Assembly (NCBI GenBank): GCA_964058805.1
Contig: CAXKVV010000640.1
Location: 1-35,379 of the forward strand
DNA from: Schoenoplectus triqueter
Lineage: Eukaryota > Streptophyta > Magnoliopsida > Poales > Cyperaceae
DNA: 35,379 nucleotides
Reading direction: 5' to 3'
Part shown: positions 10,153 to 20,213 of the stretch, piece after piece
Numbering within the stretch: the stretch's first letter is position 1
Layout: every line of letters begins with the position of its first letter
Position numbers and translations under genes: made by a program
The notes under the pieces: generated by a model
What the model saw: the letters and a program-made list of their open reading frames with translations, nothing else
Told to the model about the DNA's origin: nothing
Databases searched by the model: none

Positions 10153-10194
10153 TCCCTGGTTTTCATTAATTTATAAATTGATAAAAACCAGGGA
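10153..10194. repeat. Hairpin inside pseudogene intron 3
   Basis: TCCCTGGTTTT (10153-10163) and AAAACCAGGGA (10184-10194) are perfect complements, 11 bp with a 20-nt A+T-rich loop. The outer ATAT bases extend the stem a little. It may be a small foldback insertion. Confidence 0.7.
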
Positions 10195-11171
10195 TATATA
10201 TAGAGATTGAAACTGCTTAAAAGAAATTACCAGAAGACGTGTTGCTTCCTGTTCAACTGTGACTTGGAACTTGCGCCCCTGAGATCGAGCAGTTTTTGTG
10301 CGTTTACTGTTAAATGCGAGGCCCCGCTCAATTAGCTTTAATTTTTTTTTTGCAATGCTACTTGATCATCTATTCTACCACATCTCTGTACCATAGAAAA
10401 AAATAAATCGTCTTATTGTGATCCAAAGAATTTTGTAAATCAAATTATAGAGATCAGTAAGAATTCAAGAAAAATATCAGGAAAGGATTACCTTGTAGAG
10501 ATCGAAGAGGATGTTGTCCAGAGATTCTTGGGTCTGATCAGAGCAGCGACTTCTGAGATATTTGATTGCCTCGATTGCTTCTTCAACTCAGTTCTGCTGC
10601 TTCATCACTATGGCCATGTCTTTCAATGCACTGTCCACCCTATCCCCTTCGTTTATTGCTGCCCAAAATAACACTATTGCTCGGTTTGGGTCCTTGTCTA
10701 CTAGCTGAAAATGGAAATTAAAGAATTGTCAAGAAATACTAATTCACTAAATCTTTATACAAAATTGGCACACCAAATTTTATGGTTTACCTGAACAAAT
10801 ATATATCGATCTTATTTTAAATTCAGATACATACAGGACAGGAATAGAAAAAACTTATCCTGGAAAGGGAACAAGAAACGAAGAATCAATTCGAAAATCC
10901 CAGAAAAACCCTAAAACGAAAGGGAAATTACCTGAACTCTTTTTGCTCGAACATAAGGCGTGTCTCCTGCTGGGACCTTGTGCACTACATGCGAGAGATT
11001 AGAGCTGCGAAGAGGCCGAGGCAGCAGCGGCTGTTGCATCATTTTGGTGGTCAGAGAATTGATTTGTACAATAATTAGTCGGGGATGAGATGGGGGCGAA
11101 AGAGAGGAAGAGAGAATGAGAGAGGAAACCCGATTGGAGTCTATATTAATGGGAGTCTAAAGTCTTCAATC

Positions 11172-11202
11172 TCCAACGGTCAAATTGGAGTTGACCGTTG
11201 GA
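11172..11202. promoter_or_regulatory. Inverted pair of MSA-type (MYB3R) elements
   Basis: TCCAACGGTCAA (11172-11183) and TTGACCGTTGGA (11191-11202) are perfect 12-bp inverted repeats with a 7-bp spacer. Each arm fits the mitosis-specific activator consensus (T/C)C(T/C)AACGG(T/C)(T/C)A bound by three-repeat MYB (MYB3R) factors. The TTGACC part also fits a WRKY W-box. The pair lies 130-160 bp upstream of the pseudogene ATG, as expected for a G2/M-regulated promoter. The motif match is seen directly; activity is inference. Confidence 0.6.
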
Positions 11203-11475
11203 TAGTTCTTGATCCGGGCCGGATATCGATTCTTTACCCGATCCAAAATGACCCGAAAAAGAATCAGCCCGACTCGATTGAATTTATTTTGCTGAATTAA
11301 TATTTCTATAAGAAGCCCAATTGTTGATAAAGTCTAATATATTTAAAAGGCCCACAATTGATATAACCCAAGCCGTCCTTTATCCCTGTATTTTATTTAA
11401 TTTAGAAAATGGTGAGTCAAACCCAAGACGGAAGGAACTCTTGTTGCTTCCTAGAGCCGATTTAATTTCATTCTG

Positions 11476-11483
11476 TGACGTCA
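11476..11483. promoter_or_regulatory. TGACGTCA bZIP-type palindrome
   Basis: A perfect TGACGTCA palindrome, the core of TGA/CRE-type bZIP sites, about 440 bp upstream of the pseudogene start. Isolated 8-mers occur by chance, so weight is low. Confidence 0.3.
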
Positions 11484-11529
11484 TGTGCTTTATTTGGGAA
11501 TTATATACTTGATGATTGCTTATTTTTAT

Positions 11530-11583
11530 GCACTACTTAAATTTAGTACTAAATTTGCACTACTTAAATTTAGTACTAAATTT
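11530..11583. repeat. Perfect 27-bp tandem duplication containing an 18-bp palindrome
   Basis: The 27-bp unit at 11530-11556 is repeated without change at 11557-11583. Each unit holds AAATTTAGTACTAAATTT, which is perfectly self-complementary over 18 bp. Confidence 0.95.
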
Positions 11584-14500
11584 AAAGCGTCGATCGTGAA
11601 CTCAAAATTATATTAGTGCTAAAATCTGATTTGACAACGCGTGATTGTTAAGAATTATTCGTTTTAAGATATTACAAGTGGCAGATTCAACGAGTTACTC
11701 GAGCCTGGGCACATTTGCAGTAGAAATAATAATAATAACAATAAGAAGAAGAGCAATAATAATAAGATCATAATGATTAATGATGATTATTATTAGTATT
11801 ATTACTATTAAGCTGTAATAGAGGTATGATTGTAATGCCTAAAATATTTATATATATCTTCTTTTTTTACATACTGACAGTCACAAATATTTTATTACAC
11901 CACAGTCTTATAATTCCTATCAAACATAAATTTTAAAAAATAAGAAGCTAAGAAATTGGCCAGCGGAAGAAATAATTAAACACCATTTTTTTAAGCCTCC
12001 TCATATATTTAGCTAATTGAGGCTTTATTCAAAACGTATAAAATGTTTCATTATTGCCATTATTGCTCTAATAAATAATATAACTCTTTTTTTAATATGA
12101 TTTTACTTGATTAACATCTCTATATCTCTATATTAGATATAATGAGCTATACATTTTGGTTATTATTAAAAAAATATTATAAAATATAAGAATCTGCACG
12201 TAAGAGTGATTATCTTTATTCGTATAGGAGCTATAAAGATTATTAGTAAGTAATCATATTTTTATGTATAATTATGAGAATCAATACTTTAATAATGAAT
12301 GTTATAAAATCAATCAATGATAAAGTATATTAAGTGTTTGAAAAAAATACGAAGAAGATTGACAAAAATAAACATAAAATAGAATGATTCTAACCCGCCC
12401 TTCTTGGCTCAAAAATTTATATTCAATAAAAATTAAAAACTTAATGAAATATTTTATATATGAATTTGCATCAGTAACTAATTTTTTAATATAATATAAA
12501 TGACATTCTTATTATTTTAAGATTTAAAATATATAATGAATTAATAATTTCATAATATTATACACATTGTATTATTTATTGATGGTACATATATGTATTA
12601 GTTTTCAGACAGAGCTAGCGGACAAATCTAACCTCAAACCGATACCCTCTCCCTATGGTCGTTGGATGGCTCGACCCGACCCTAATTATTCTCTCTCTAA
12701 ACCAGACGAATTAGTTATCAAATTGGACAAATGCGGACATATATCAGGAGTTATGGACTATATTGTCATCTCTATCTATCATAACGTAAGTCATGTCTTA
12801 TGTCCAATCTCTTCTTAAATTTGTTTATATTACAAATGTAAAAAGTTCAATTCAATCTTTAAAAAAATATTAGACTTATTTATATTTACATGGCCGATAT
12901 AAGAATTCTCGATCCATACAAATATTCAATTTCTTTAAAAAAATGAGATGAGAGAGATGAATATTCGACCATTGATTTAGAAGTTTAAAAGCCAGATTAT
13001 TTTTTAAGGATAAGATTCTGAAAGTTCAAAGTAAAGATTTGAAAGTCTAGCCTTCAAGTTTTGAGATTTAAAAGTGACGCCCTTGCTTCTTTTCTTAAAA
13101 AAAAGGAAAAAATTAAACTTTGAAAGAAATTGAAAATCCAGCCCTTCTTAAAGCAAAACTTTAAGTTTTATTTCTCTTATTACCAGGAAAAATGGATGGC
13201 ATGATATTTTTTTTATTCCGTCCTTTCTAGATCTCAAAATTTGTTTAACATATTTTTGTACATGTTTAATTGAAATTTACATTATTAAATTACAAAAACA
13301 GTATGACTTCTTCATTTTTCTATCTATTTACTTTACTAGTGTGTGCGTGTGTGGTTTTGTGTTTCACCCAAAACTTTGTCATATTTGTCATATAATTTGC
13401 ATAAGACCTTATAAATTATTCCGACTTAACGTGATTGGGCACCACACTTTCGGCTAAAGTAGGTTCTTTTTGCTCACATTGGTTGATACAATTTGTCAAT
13501 ATATAATTAAAATTCCACGTGGATCTAACACAACTTTTAAGAGGTTAAACGTGAGGAGATCTCGGGCTTATACCAAACCACACATTAATCATTTCATAAT
13601 ACTAGAGGTTCTGGTAGGTTTAACGGCACAACGAACAAATCAGGTCCATATGAATCAAAGATCCTCCAATTGTGTAAGTTTTATGACTCGGAATGTTATA
13701 AATAATGGGAAAAAAATTAGGCGATGTATTAGGTCATGTTAATCCGCATATTGTAAGCGGTGATTTAAAAAATGGAGTGGTCATACATGATTGATCCAGA
13801 CATTAGATCCTAATTATATACATCGTAAATAAGAAAGGATTTAAGTTTAGTGTGATTAAGAGTGGAATTAGTTTTTGTGAATTTCGCAAAATCAGACTAA
13901 TACACACAATTTAAATTCAGACCAATAAAAAGGAGCAAGTTAATTAGAATTATATCCTTCATAAAAAAATAGAATTATATCAATTCCAATGGTTAAAAAT
14001 TGAGATTGAAATATAATCCGTGCAGTTTGTGAGTAAGACGTGTATGTCGGGTTCGTACTAAAAAAGGGGAGACATCCTTGACGATGGGTTATTTTGAAAT
14101 TTTGACAATCAACTTTTAAATAAATATTAAAAAATAGAAAAAATTATAGATATATTTTTTTTATTTATAGATTAATAGAATTTTAATTTTCATGCAATTT
14201 TATTATCATTTGGTACTTCATTAAAATCATTAAATTGAAACCGTTACACATTGTACAAAATAAAAGGATGGACAATGAATGACTATTTCTCCAAAGACCG
14301 TTAATTCTTCAAAATCAAATTGTTTCTTCCGGAAATTTTCTTACCAAAAACAGCATTCATCCAAACTAACCCGGATGTCAATTTACCAGTAAAAACAGCT
14401 AAAAATTTTTTGTTATGATCAATCGGTTCTTGTTATGATCTTTGTTTTAAAAAAACTTGATGAATTTTTGTTTCATTATTTTTGCTTGTATATTTCTTGC

Positions 14501-15110
14501 TCCAACAGTGCGGTTGACTTAATTGATAAATTACACAAGAACTCAATACAAGATAATTACCACTACATAACAAATTTGGAGACTCCGTTACTAAACAAAA
14601 AACAGCAATGCAACAACTAAATGCATTAATGAAGATGGATAGGTTTGATTAGAAGTTGAATATCTGGGTCATGCACTATGCATGACGTGGCTGCACAACA
14701 TTTAGTAATATAATTATATAAAATCATTTTCTCGAGTGCTTCCAAGGATGATGGTAAATGGCCATGGAGTTGGTTAACTACCGAAAAGTACCAACAATAA
14801 ATATATAGATAGTTGACAAACAATATTCTATAATTGTTTATTTGTTACATGAATAATTTTAACATATCAGGAATTACTGGAAAAACATTTGTGTTATGAA
14901 ATTTCTTGTTTTCGCTCCAACACAGGTTGATCCACTCGTGCCAAATTAAATAGAGATGTCCAACTCAATTAATCATATTACGAAGTTAAAAAAAATTCTC
15001 CTAATTTTTTTTCTTCTACCTCATTTATTATTACACAATTTACTTAAAAATGCAAAATTATTCACGTAATTGCAATATTAGAGAAAGGTTCAACTCAAAA
15101 ATAATAATGT
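11584..15110. other. A+T-rich intergenic DNA, no gene seen
   Basis: Contains A+T-rich sequence, short AAT-type simple repeats near 11725-11760 and isolated short open frames without recognisable domains. One frame at 12600-12818 is less A+T-rich than its surroundings (reads SNLKPIPSPYGRW then LVIKLDKCGH). I do not recognise it as any family, and it lacks a start context or splice partner. I see nothing else to annotate. Confidence 0.5.
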
Positions 15111-15116
15111 TATTAC

Positions 15117-15118
<2 letters not shown>

Positions 15119-15157
<39 letters not shown>
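15119..15157. repeat. (TTA)n microsatellite
   Basis: About 13 consecutive TTA/TAT triplets in an otherwise A+T-rich stretch. Confidence 0.95.
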
Positions 15158-15159
<2 letters not shown>

Positions 15160-15160
<1 letters not shown>

Positions 15161-16080
15161 TTCTATAATGACTTGTTCAATTAAATACAAACCGAAAAAA
15201 AAAAGGAAATTCCAAACTAATCTAAACCACTACATTCCCTAACAAGAAAACAAAACTAAAACCAGTGTGGACTACTTCACAAAATGTCCAAATCAAGAAT
15301 CAACAAGAGAATTTTGAATTGACCTTGAAGGGCTTCTGGGGTCTTACAAACAAGGCAACATATACTGAAATTATTCCACATGGACTGCGTACAGTACGTA
15401 CTAACATAAATGACAAGGCAGATTCAGGTTTGAGCAAATGCAAAATTAATGACTCTTGACGAATTCAATCTTCCACAAATCGTGTGGAAATATTTTGAGA
15501 AAGACTGTACATTTCTGGATTCTCAAGCTGACCAAATTACCAATTTCATCCGTTTAACCAACAAGCTATTAGCCTACTATCCACGTTGAAATAAGTGCTT
15601 TTGAACTTGAATTCTTGTTCTGACTTTGGAGTTGGTAGCAGGCTAGCAGCATTGTATCTGATTTGTATGGTTTGTTCATTTTTTCTTTGGAACTCCATAA
15701 ATTTCCAAGTTCCTTTTGCTCCTGATTAAAAAATATGAAAATTTATAGTTATTTTGGTGGCAATTAATTCTTCCCAGATAAAATCTTGATTTGATTGGAA
15801 ATTACTTTATATGTCCAAAGTCCAAACCCATTGCAAGTTCTTTCGTTACGACGTCAGTTTGCTCATGTCACATAGAAGTTTATTGAAAAGGCAAAAGGGG
15901 AATAAAAGGTTCAAAAAAAAATTAATTGAAGTAACAGTAGTTAGCCGCTTTCAAAATATTATTATAAAAAAATTATTATTATAATATTATTATTATAAAG
16001 AAAAGGTTCACAAAATATTATTATTAAAATTAAAAAAAAAGATTTAGTTCGTATTGAATGCTTGTTGGTTTTGTTTTGTT
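15160..16080. other. Intergenic, no gene seen
   Basis: One short open frame (15265-15459) lacks any domain. ATT-rich runs near 15955-16030 border the LINE-like 3' end that follows. Confidence 0.45.
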
Positions 16081-16084
16081 TTGT

Positions 16085-16276
16085 ATTTCACCAAGTTCTA
16101 GGTATCATCTTGAACATTTCAGCTTGCTCTCGGGTTATCAGACTTAATATTGGATAGCAGGTAATTAGTAGTTTAATTTCATTAAGTCGATGTAAATCCC
16201 CATGAGTACTGTAGCACTCAAACTCTTATTTCTAAATGAAACTGGTGGGTATCCCACTTTTTTCCCCGAAAAAAAA
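16085..16276 (+). mobile_element. LINE 3'-end fragment
   Basis: The tail AATGAAACTGGTGGGTATCC, then CACTTTTTTCCCCG and a short A-run (16267-16276), is the typical ending of plant LINE copies. It is preceded by a TGTAAATCCCCATGAGTACT-type segment, also usual there. No ORF is left, so it would be a 5'-truncated copy. I rely on remembered general features of plant LINE 3' ends; no alignment was made. Confidence 0.45.
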
Positions 16277-16439
16277 TAGAAGAAATAAGTAATAGAAATC
16301 TTGCACTAAAATCTACTATAATGTGAGCAATGTTCTAAATAATGTATGAATAAATATAATATGGTCTAATTTTGTCACTCAATATATTGATGTGTTGGCG
16401 GTAAACAAATGTACTAACTGAAATTTTAATAAAAAAGAA

Positions 16440-16650
16440 CTGACTGTGCAAACTTTTACTAGTAATTTTATTGTGCAAATTTTTACCATCAATAATATTC
16501 ACTGACCGAACTAGCCGCATGCAAATTTTAATTTTTACTAGCAATAATATTCCCTGACTAATTGTCCGCATGTAATTTTTTATCAGTAAATTAATTGTAC
16601 AAAATTTTACCAGTGATAATATTCCCTAACCAAACTTCCCACAATAATTC
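16440..16650 (+). repeat. Degenerate short tandem repeat
   Basis: Units of the form (T)GCAAATTTTTACCA..AATAATATTC.CTGAC recur at about 16473, 16520 and 16597, with a partial unit at 16447. AATAATATTC-type cores lie at 16491, 16543 and 16616. Spacing is irregular (about 52 and 73 bp). Confidence 0.65.
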
Positions 16651-17597
16651 TTTACCATCTCAAATTTCTTCAATATAACAATTATATAAAATATAATACA
16701 TTCTTTACTAAAATCTAACTCATCAATAACATAGAGGCAAAAGAGAAGGCATTATATCACTACCCATCATATATTTGCATCTCCTGAAATCATCAAGAAT
16801 TTCCTTATCATTTTGAAAGAAAAATTAATTTATTTCTTCTCTTGGGTAAGAATATAAGCTAAATTCCAACATCTGGCCATCCAAAAACACGGCAAGTATC
16901 TCTGTTAAAGAATCTGAAAATTTGATATAGTAGGCCTAAATGCACAGTTACTCGGTTCAAAAAATGGCAGTAACAATTACCAAATCTTGAGGTTGATTCC
17001 ATAAGTTGGTCAAGAAAATATAATTATTCTGGCTATTAATTTATTAATTGCTAGAACCAATAATTGTGGCATTAGCATAACATCAAATAAGTGATCATGG
17101 TCTCTGCCTAAAAGGCCATGTGATGTGGGTACAAGCTTTTTAATTTGGTGGGGAAAGGGGGAGTGGCTTGTCGCTTTGATGGAGAGATGACTACAAAAAT
17201 AATATACCAACCTTTTTTCTTTGCTCTCTCAGTCTCAAATCCCAATCTCTAATCTCCATCAATCTCAAAACACCCAACTGGCTTGCCCTAAAATACTACT
17301 CACATGACCACACAAAAGATTAGGGGGAGAGTGGAAGGTAGAACCACCTTCCATCTCATCTCCATTTCTAGAATGAATGGACGTATCTGAAACTCTTTTG
17401 AGTAGAGAGACGCAACGCTTGGGGAGCAGCAAAGTTGATTAGAAATGATATATGCTTTTGAAGTATCAGTTGTCTTTCCTCAAAAAAAAAAAGTGTCAGT
17501 GTCAGTGTCACTAGACGGGACACCATACTATGTGGATACCAAACGAGGATTTTTTACTTAATCCGTCCAAAATCATATCTTAACTATAGAGACGGTC
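16651..17597. other. Intergenic, no gene seen
   Basis: Unique-looking sequence with short frames only. A pyrimidine-rich patch near 17215-17290 stands out from the A+T-rich background but has no gene beside it. Confidence 0.45.
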
Positions 17598-17600
17598 TAA

Positions 17601-17951
17601 GAGCAAACTTATTTTCACAAACGGTCTAACAAAGGACGTGAGTTCAACTCACGCCCTTAAAACGCTATTTTCTCTGCCCGCCCTCTGCCCAAACAAAAAA
17701 AAACAAAATGACTCAAAGGACGTAAGTTGAACTCACGCCCTTTAAATTCACATATCGCATTTGTATTATTTTTTTTTCACTTTCGATGTTTTTGAAAGGT
17801 AACAATCAGAGCACATCAACATTTAAAAGGCGTGAGTTCAACTCACGCCCTTTGTGTCTTTGGACAGTATTCGGGTAGGCAAAATGAAGGTTTAAGGGCG
17901 TGAGTTGAACTCACGCTCTTATTTAGACCGTTTGTGAAAATAACTTTGCTC
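17601..17951. mobile_element. MITE-like element with TAA duplications and four internal palindromes
   Basis: The terminal inverted repeats at 17601-17629 and 17923-17951 match at 28 of 29 positions (outer end GAGCAAA, inner end CACAAACGGTCTAA). They are flanked by TAA at 17598-17600 and 17952-17954, a 3-bp target duplication of the PIF/Harbinger (Tourist) kind. Four copies of a palindrome with core CGTGAGTT(C/G)AACTCACG lie inside: 17631-17658, 17715-17743 (one arm CGTAAGTT), 17825-17853 and 17893-17921. Each is flanked by AAAGG/CCTTT-type arms, giving about 28-29 bp. No transposase is present, so it would be non-autonomous. The similarity ACGGTCTAA / TAAAACCG just outside the terminal repeats could mean the true ends are some 12 bp further out. 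Confidence 0.8.
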
Positions 17952-17954
17952 TAA

Positions 17955-19320
17955 AACCGATTGTGTAGATAACATTGATTATTAGGATGTTGAAGTAAAA
18001 GGTCCCCAAACGAGGAGTCGAGGACGCCTCCAGTTTCTTAATTCACGGAGAGGAAGTACACCTAGTAGACTTAAAAACCATTTTTTTCTAACCTTTCCTC
18101 TACCAGCCATCTTAATTATCTCAATCCCAGTTACTTTTCTAGAACAACGTCCCCATCTTTCTCTCACAACAAAAGGCGGTCCAATTGGATTTAATTAGTA
18201 TTTTTAATTAGTGACTTGGTACAGGGCTGCGTAAGATTTGGTAGATGTGATGTATGCTTATGAGAATGATTTTAGCTTTAATTGGAATTAGTTAGGTTGG
18301 TGTTCTAGATAACATAGTAGATGCACTTACATTTAAGTAGGCTGCGAATACATTCTGAAATAAGAATTAGGTACACTGCTCTTGTTCATTAATATCAATT
18401 GTATTTTCTGCAGAAAAGTAAATTAAATGTTTTGGGCTAAGGTTTTCATTTTAAATTTTTTAAAAAGGAATTGTGTTGAAAAATATAATTTTTGTTAAGA
18501 ATTTTAAAAAGGTTGTGTTGAATTCATGATTGGGTTTGACTTTTTTTATCATTTTTTTGAATCAGCTGAAAAAACTAAAATATATATATAAAAAAAAGAG
18601 TTAATGGATACTAGCTATCTTCTCCTTATAGATTGGTTGTGTAGAAAATTTCACATAATTTGAACATGGTTAATATCCCATCAAACATCACTAAATATAA
18701 GTCGTCTACAATTTTCACGTCGTCAAACGAACAGATCGAAAAGTTGCAGATAATTTTAATTCTCATTTGCATGATACAAATATAATACAAGAGTAAGGAT
18801 TCACTGCTTTCTCTGCTACTCTACAAATTATCCTAATAAAATTATATTCCAAATATCAGAGGTAAAATGTGGAAATCATCTGTCATGATTTTCAAATTTC
18901 CAATCCAATCTATACCAAATAAACTCCATCCATTGTAATTTATGTGTTGATATTAGTAGTCTAGGATATGTAGATTACTCATGTGACTTTTATATACTTG
19001 ATAGGTTTCTATTAAATTTGATACCATTTAATTTCATCAGTGATTGCTTGACACAAACAAACGATGTTTAATCTGAATAAAATTTGATAGATGTTTCATC
19101 CAATAGAGAAACTATATTTTAAAATAATGTAATTATTTTTTTTTGTAAGTTTTGAAATCGATTGTAATTCTTCTGAATGAACTCCAACATGTTTAATACA
19201 ATGGATGATATTGCTTAAGATGACTATGTTATACTGTTTCAACATATATATCCTGCAATACTTCTACATAACCGGTCAACTCAACGGTAAATACATACAT
19301 ATACATATATATATATATAT
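17955..19320. other. A+T-rich intergenic DNA, no gene seen
   Basis: No open frame with a recognisable domain. A short (TA)n run at about 18580 and a longer one at 19300-19320 mark the entry into the foldback-element cluster. Confidence 0.5.
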
Positions 19321-19689
19321 GTGTTATTATGCTTACAAAGCAAAAAAAAATCCATATTATTTTGAGGTAAAATTTAATATTCTGACGTTACAAATGGTCT
19401 AAGTTGCTCAATAATTTTTTCATGTTAAAATCTTGTGCGATATTAAATTTCATGATTTTTTGAAATCAGCCCTGTTTAAAATCAAAAAATAACATATTTC
19501 AGGGCTGATTTTAAAAATTATTTAAAATAGCTAAAAAACTTTAAAAAATCAAAAAAATTAATTAATATCCCATAAAATTTTAATATAAAAAAATTATTGA
19601 GCAACTTAGATTGACTATTTATAACATCGGAATATTAAATCTCACCCCAAAATAATATGAATTTTTCGCTTTTCAAAGCACCATAACAC
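19321..19689. mobile_element. Foldback MITE 1
   Basis: The left arm (GTGTTATTATGCTTACAAAGC, then ...CTAAGTTGCTCAATAATTTTTT at about 19400) pairs over about 110 bp with the right arm ending GCACCATAACAC at 19689. Near the centre, AAATCAGCCCTG (19463-19474) pairs exactly with CAGGGCTGATTT (19500-19511). The element lies between (TA)n on the left and (CT)n on the right. It is the same family as the copy at 23190-23592. Confidence 0.8.
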
Positions 19690-19730
19690 ATCTCTCTCTC
19701 TCTTTTGAAAACTTGGCGGGCTGCCAAGGT

Positions 19731-19782
<52 letters not shown>
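19690..19782. repeat. (CT)n-(TA)n-(GA)n simple repeats between foldback elements
   Basis: (TC)n from 19691 and again from 19731, then (TA)n and (GA)n to about 19782. The last part is a palindromic microsatellite forming the junction between two MITEs. Confidence 0.9.
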
Positions 19783-20166
19783 TTGTCTATTGTACTTTCA
19801 GTAGCATTTCGACTGAAACGCAGTCTAAATTTTAATTTAAGTAGCTCAATAAAAAATTTATATCATAATCTTGTAGAATACTAATTTTTATCGTGTTTGG
19901 AGTTAGTTTACCATACTTAATAATTTTTAGAAAGTAAGTATTTTTGACATACAAATTTTATTATTTTTCTATTATTTTTAGGGCTATCTTTCAAAAATCA
20001 ACAAGTATAATAAATTAATTCCAAACACGATAAAAACTAGTATTCTATAAGATTATCATATAAAGATTTTATTAAACTATTTAAATTTAAATTTTGAGTA
20101 TGAAAAAATAAATTTTAGACTAATAGCGTTTCAGCCGAAATGCTACTAAAAGCACAATAGATAAAC
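19783..20166. mobile_element. Foldback MITE 2
   Basis: Arms: TTGTCTATTGTACTTTCAGT at the left end against the complement of ACTAAAAGCACAATAGATAA at the right end. They continue with GTAGCATTTCG.CTGAAACGC in both. The pairing continues inward through GAATACTAATTTTTATCGTG. (TA)n and (CT)n tracts flank both ends. It is related to the element at 23611-24025. Confidence 0.8.
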
Positions 20167-20176
20167 TCTTTCTCTT

Positions 20177-20212
<36 letters not shown>

Positions 20213-20213
<1 letters not shown>

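Larger units (their letters stand above)
9247..11042 (-). pseudogene. TPR protein pseudogene, SDI1/MS5/POLLENLESS3 family
   Basis: Minus-strand exons are 11042-10932 (111 bp), 10704-10492 (213), 10385-10231 (155) and 10011-9247 (765, ending in TAG). All have GT donors and AG acceptors, and all junctions are in phase 0. Readable family segments are HKVPAGDTPYVRAK (exon 1), LVDKDPNRAIVLFWAAINEG and DRVDSALKDMAIVMKQQN (exon 2), FQVTVEQEATRLL (exon 3), and GNLGWALMQKENY and GPDNNKM (exon 4), with the C-terminal KKLRIFQDITASL box. These match the plant TPR family containing SDI1, MS5/TDM1/POLLENLESS3 and POLLENLESS3-LIKE proteins. TDM1 acts in meiotic exit and SDI1 in sulphur response. Lesions: TGA at 10590-10588, where relatives have Arg (a CpG-type change); an A10 run in exon 3 one base short, giving a frameshift; TAG at 9888-9886 where relatives have a basic residue. 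The exon 4 remainder (9852-9247, 201 codons) is open. Intact length would be about 414 residues. Intact splice sites and few lesions suggest recent loss. Confidence 0.9.

Noticed and set aside
12567..12818. Short gene around LVIKLDKCGH
   Set aside because: No recognised family, no splice partner and no promoter; mentioned only within the intergenic entry.
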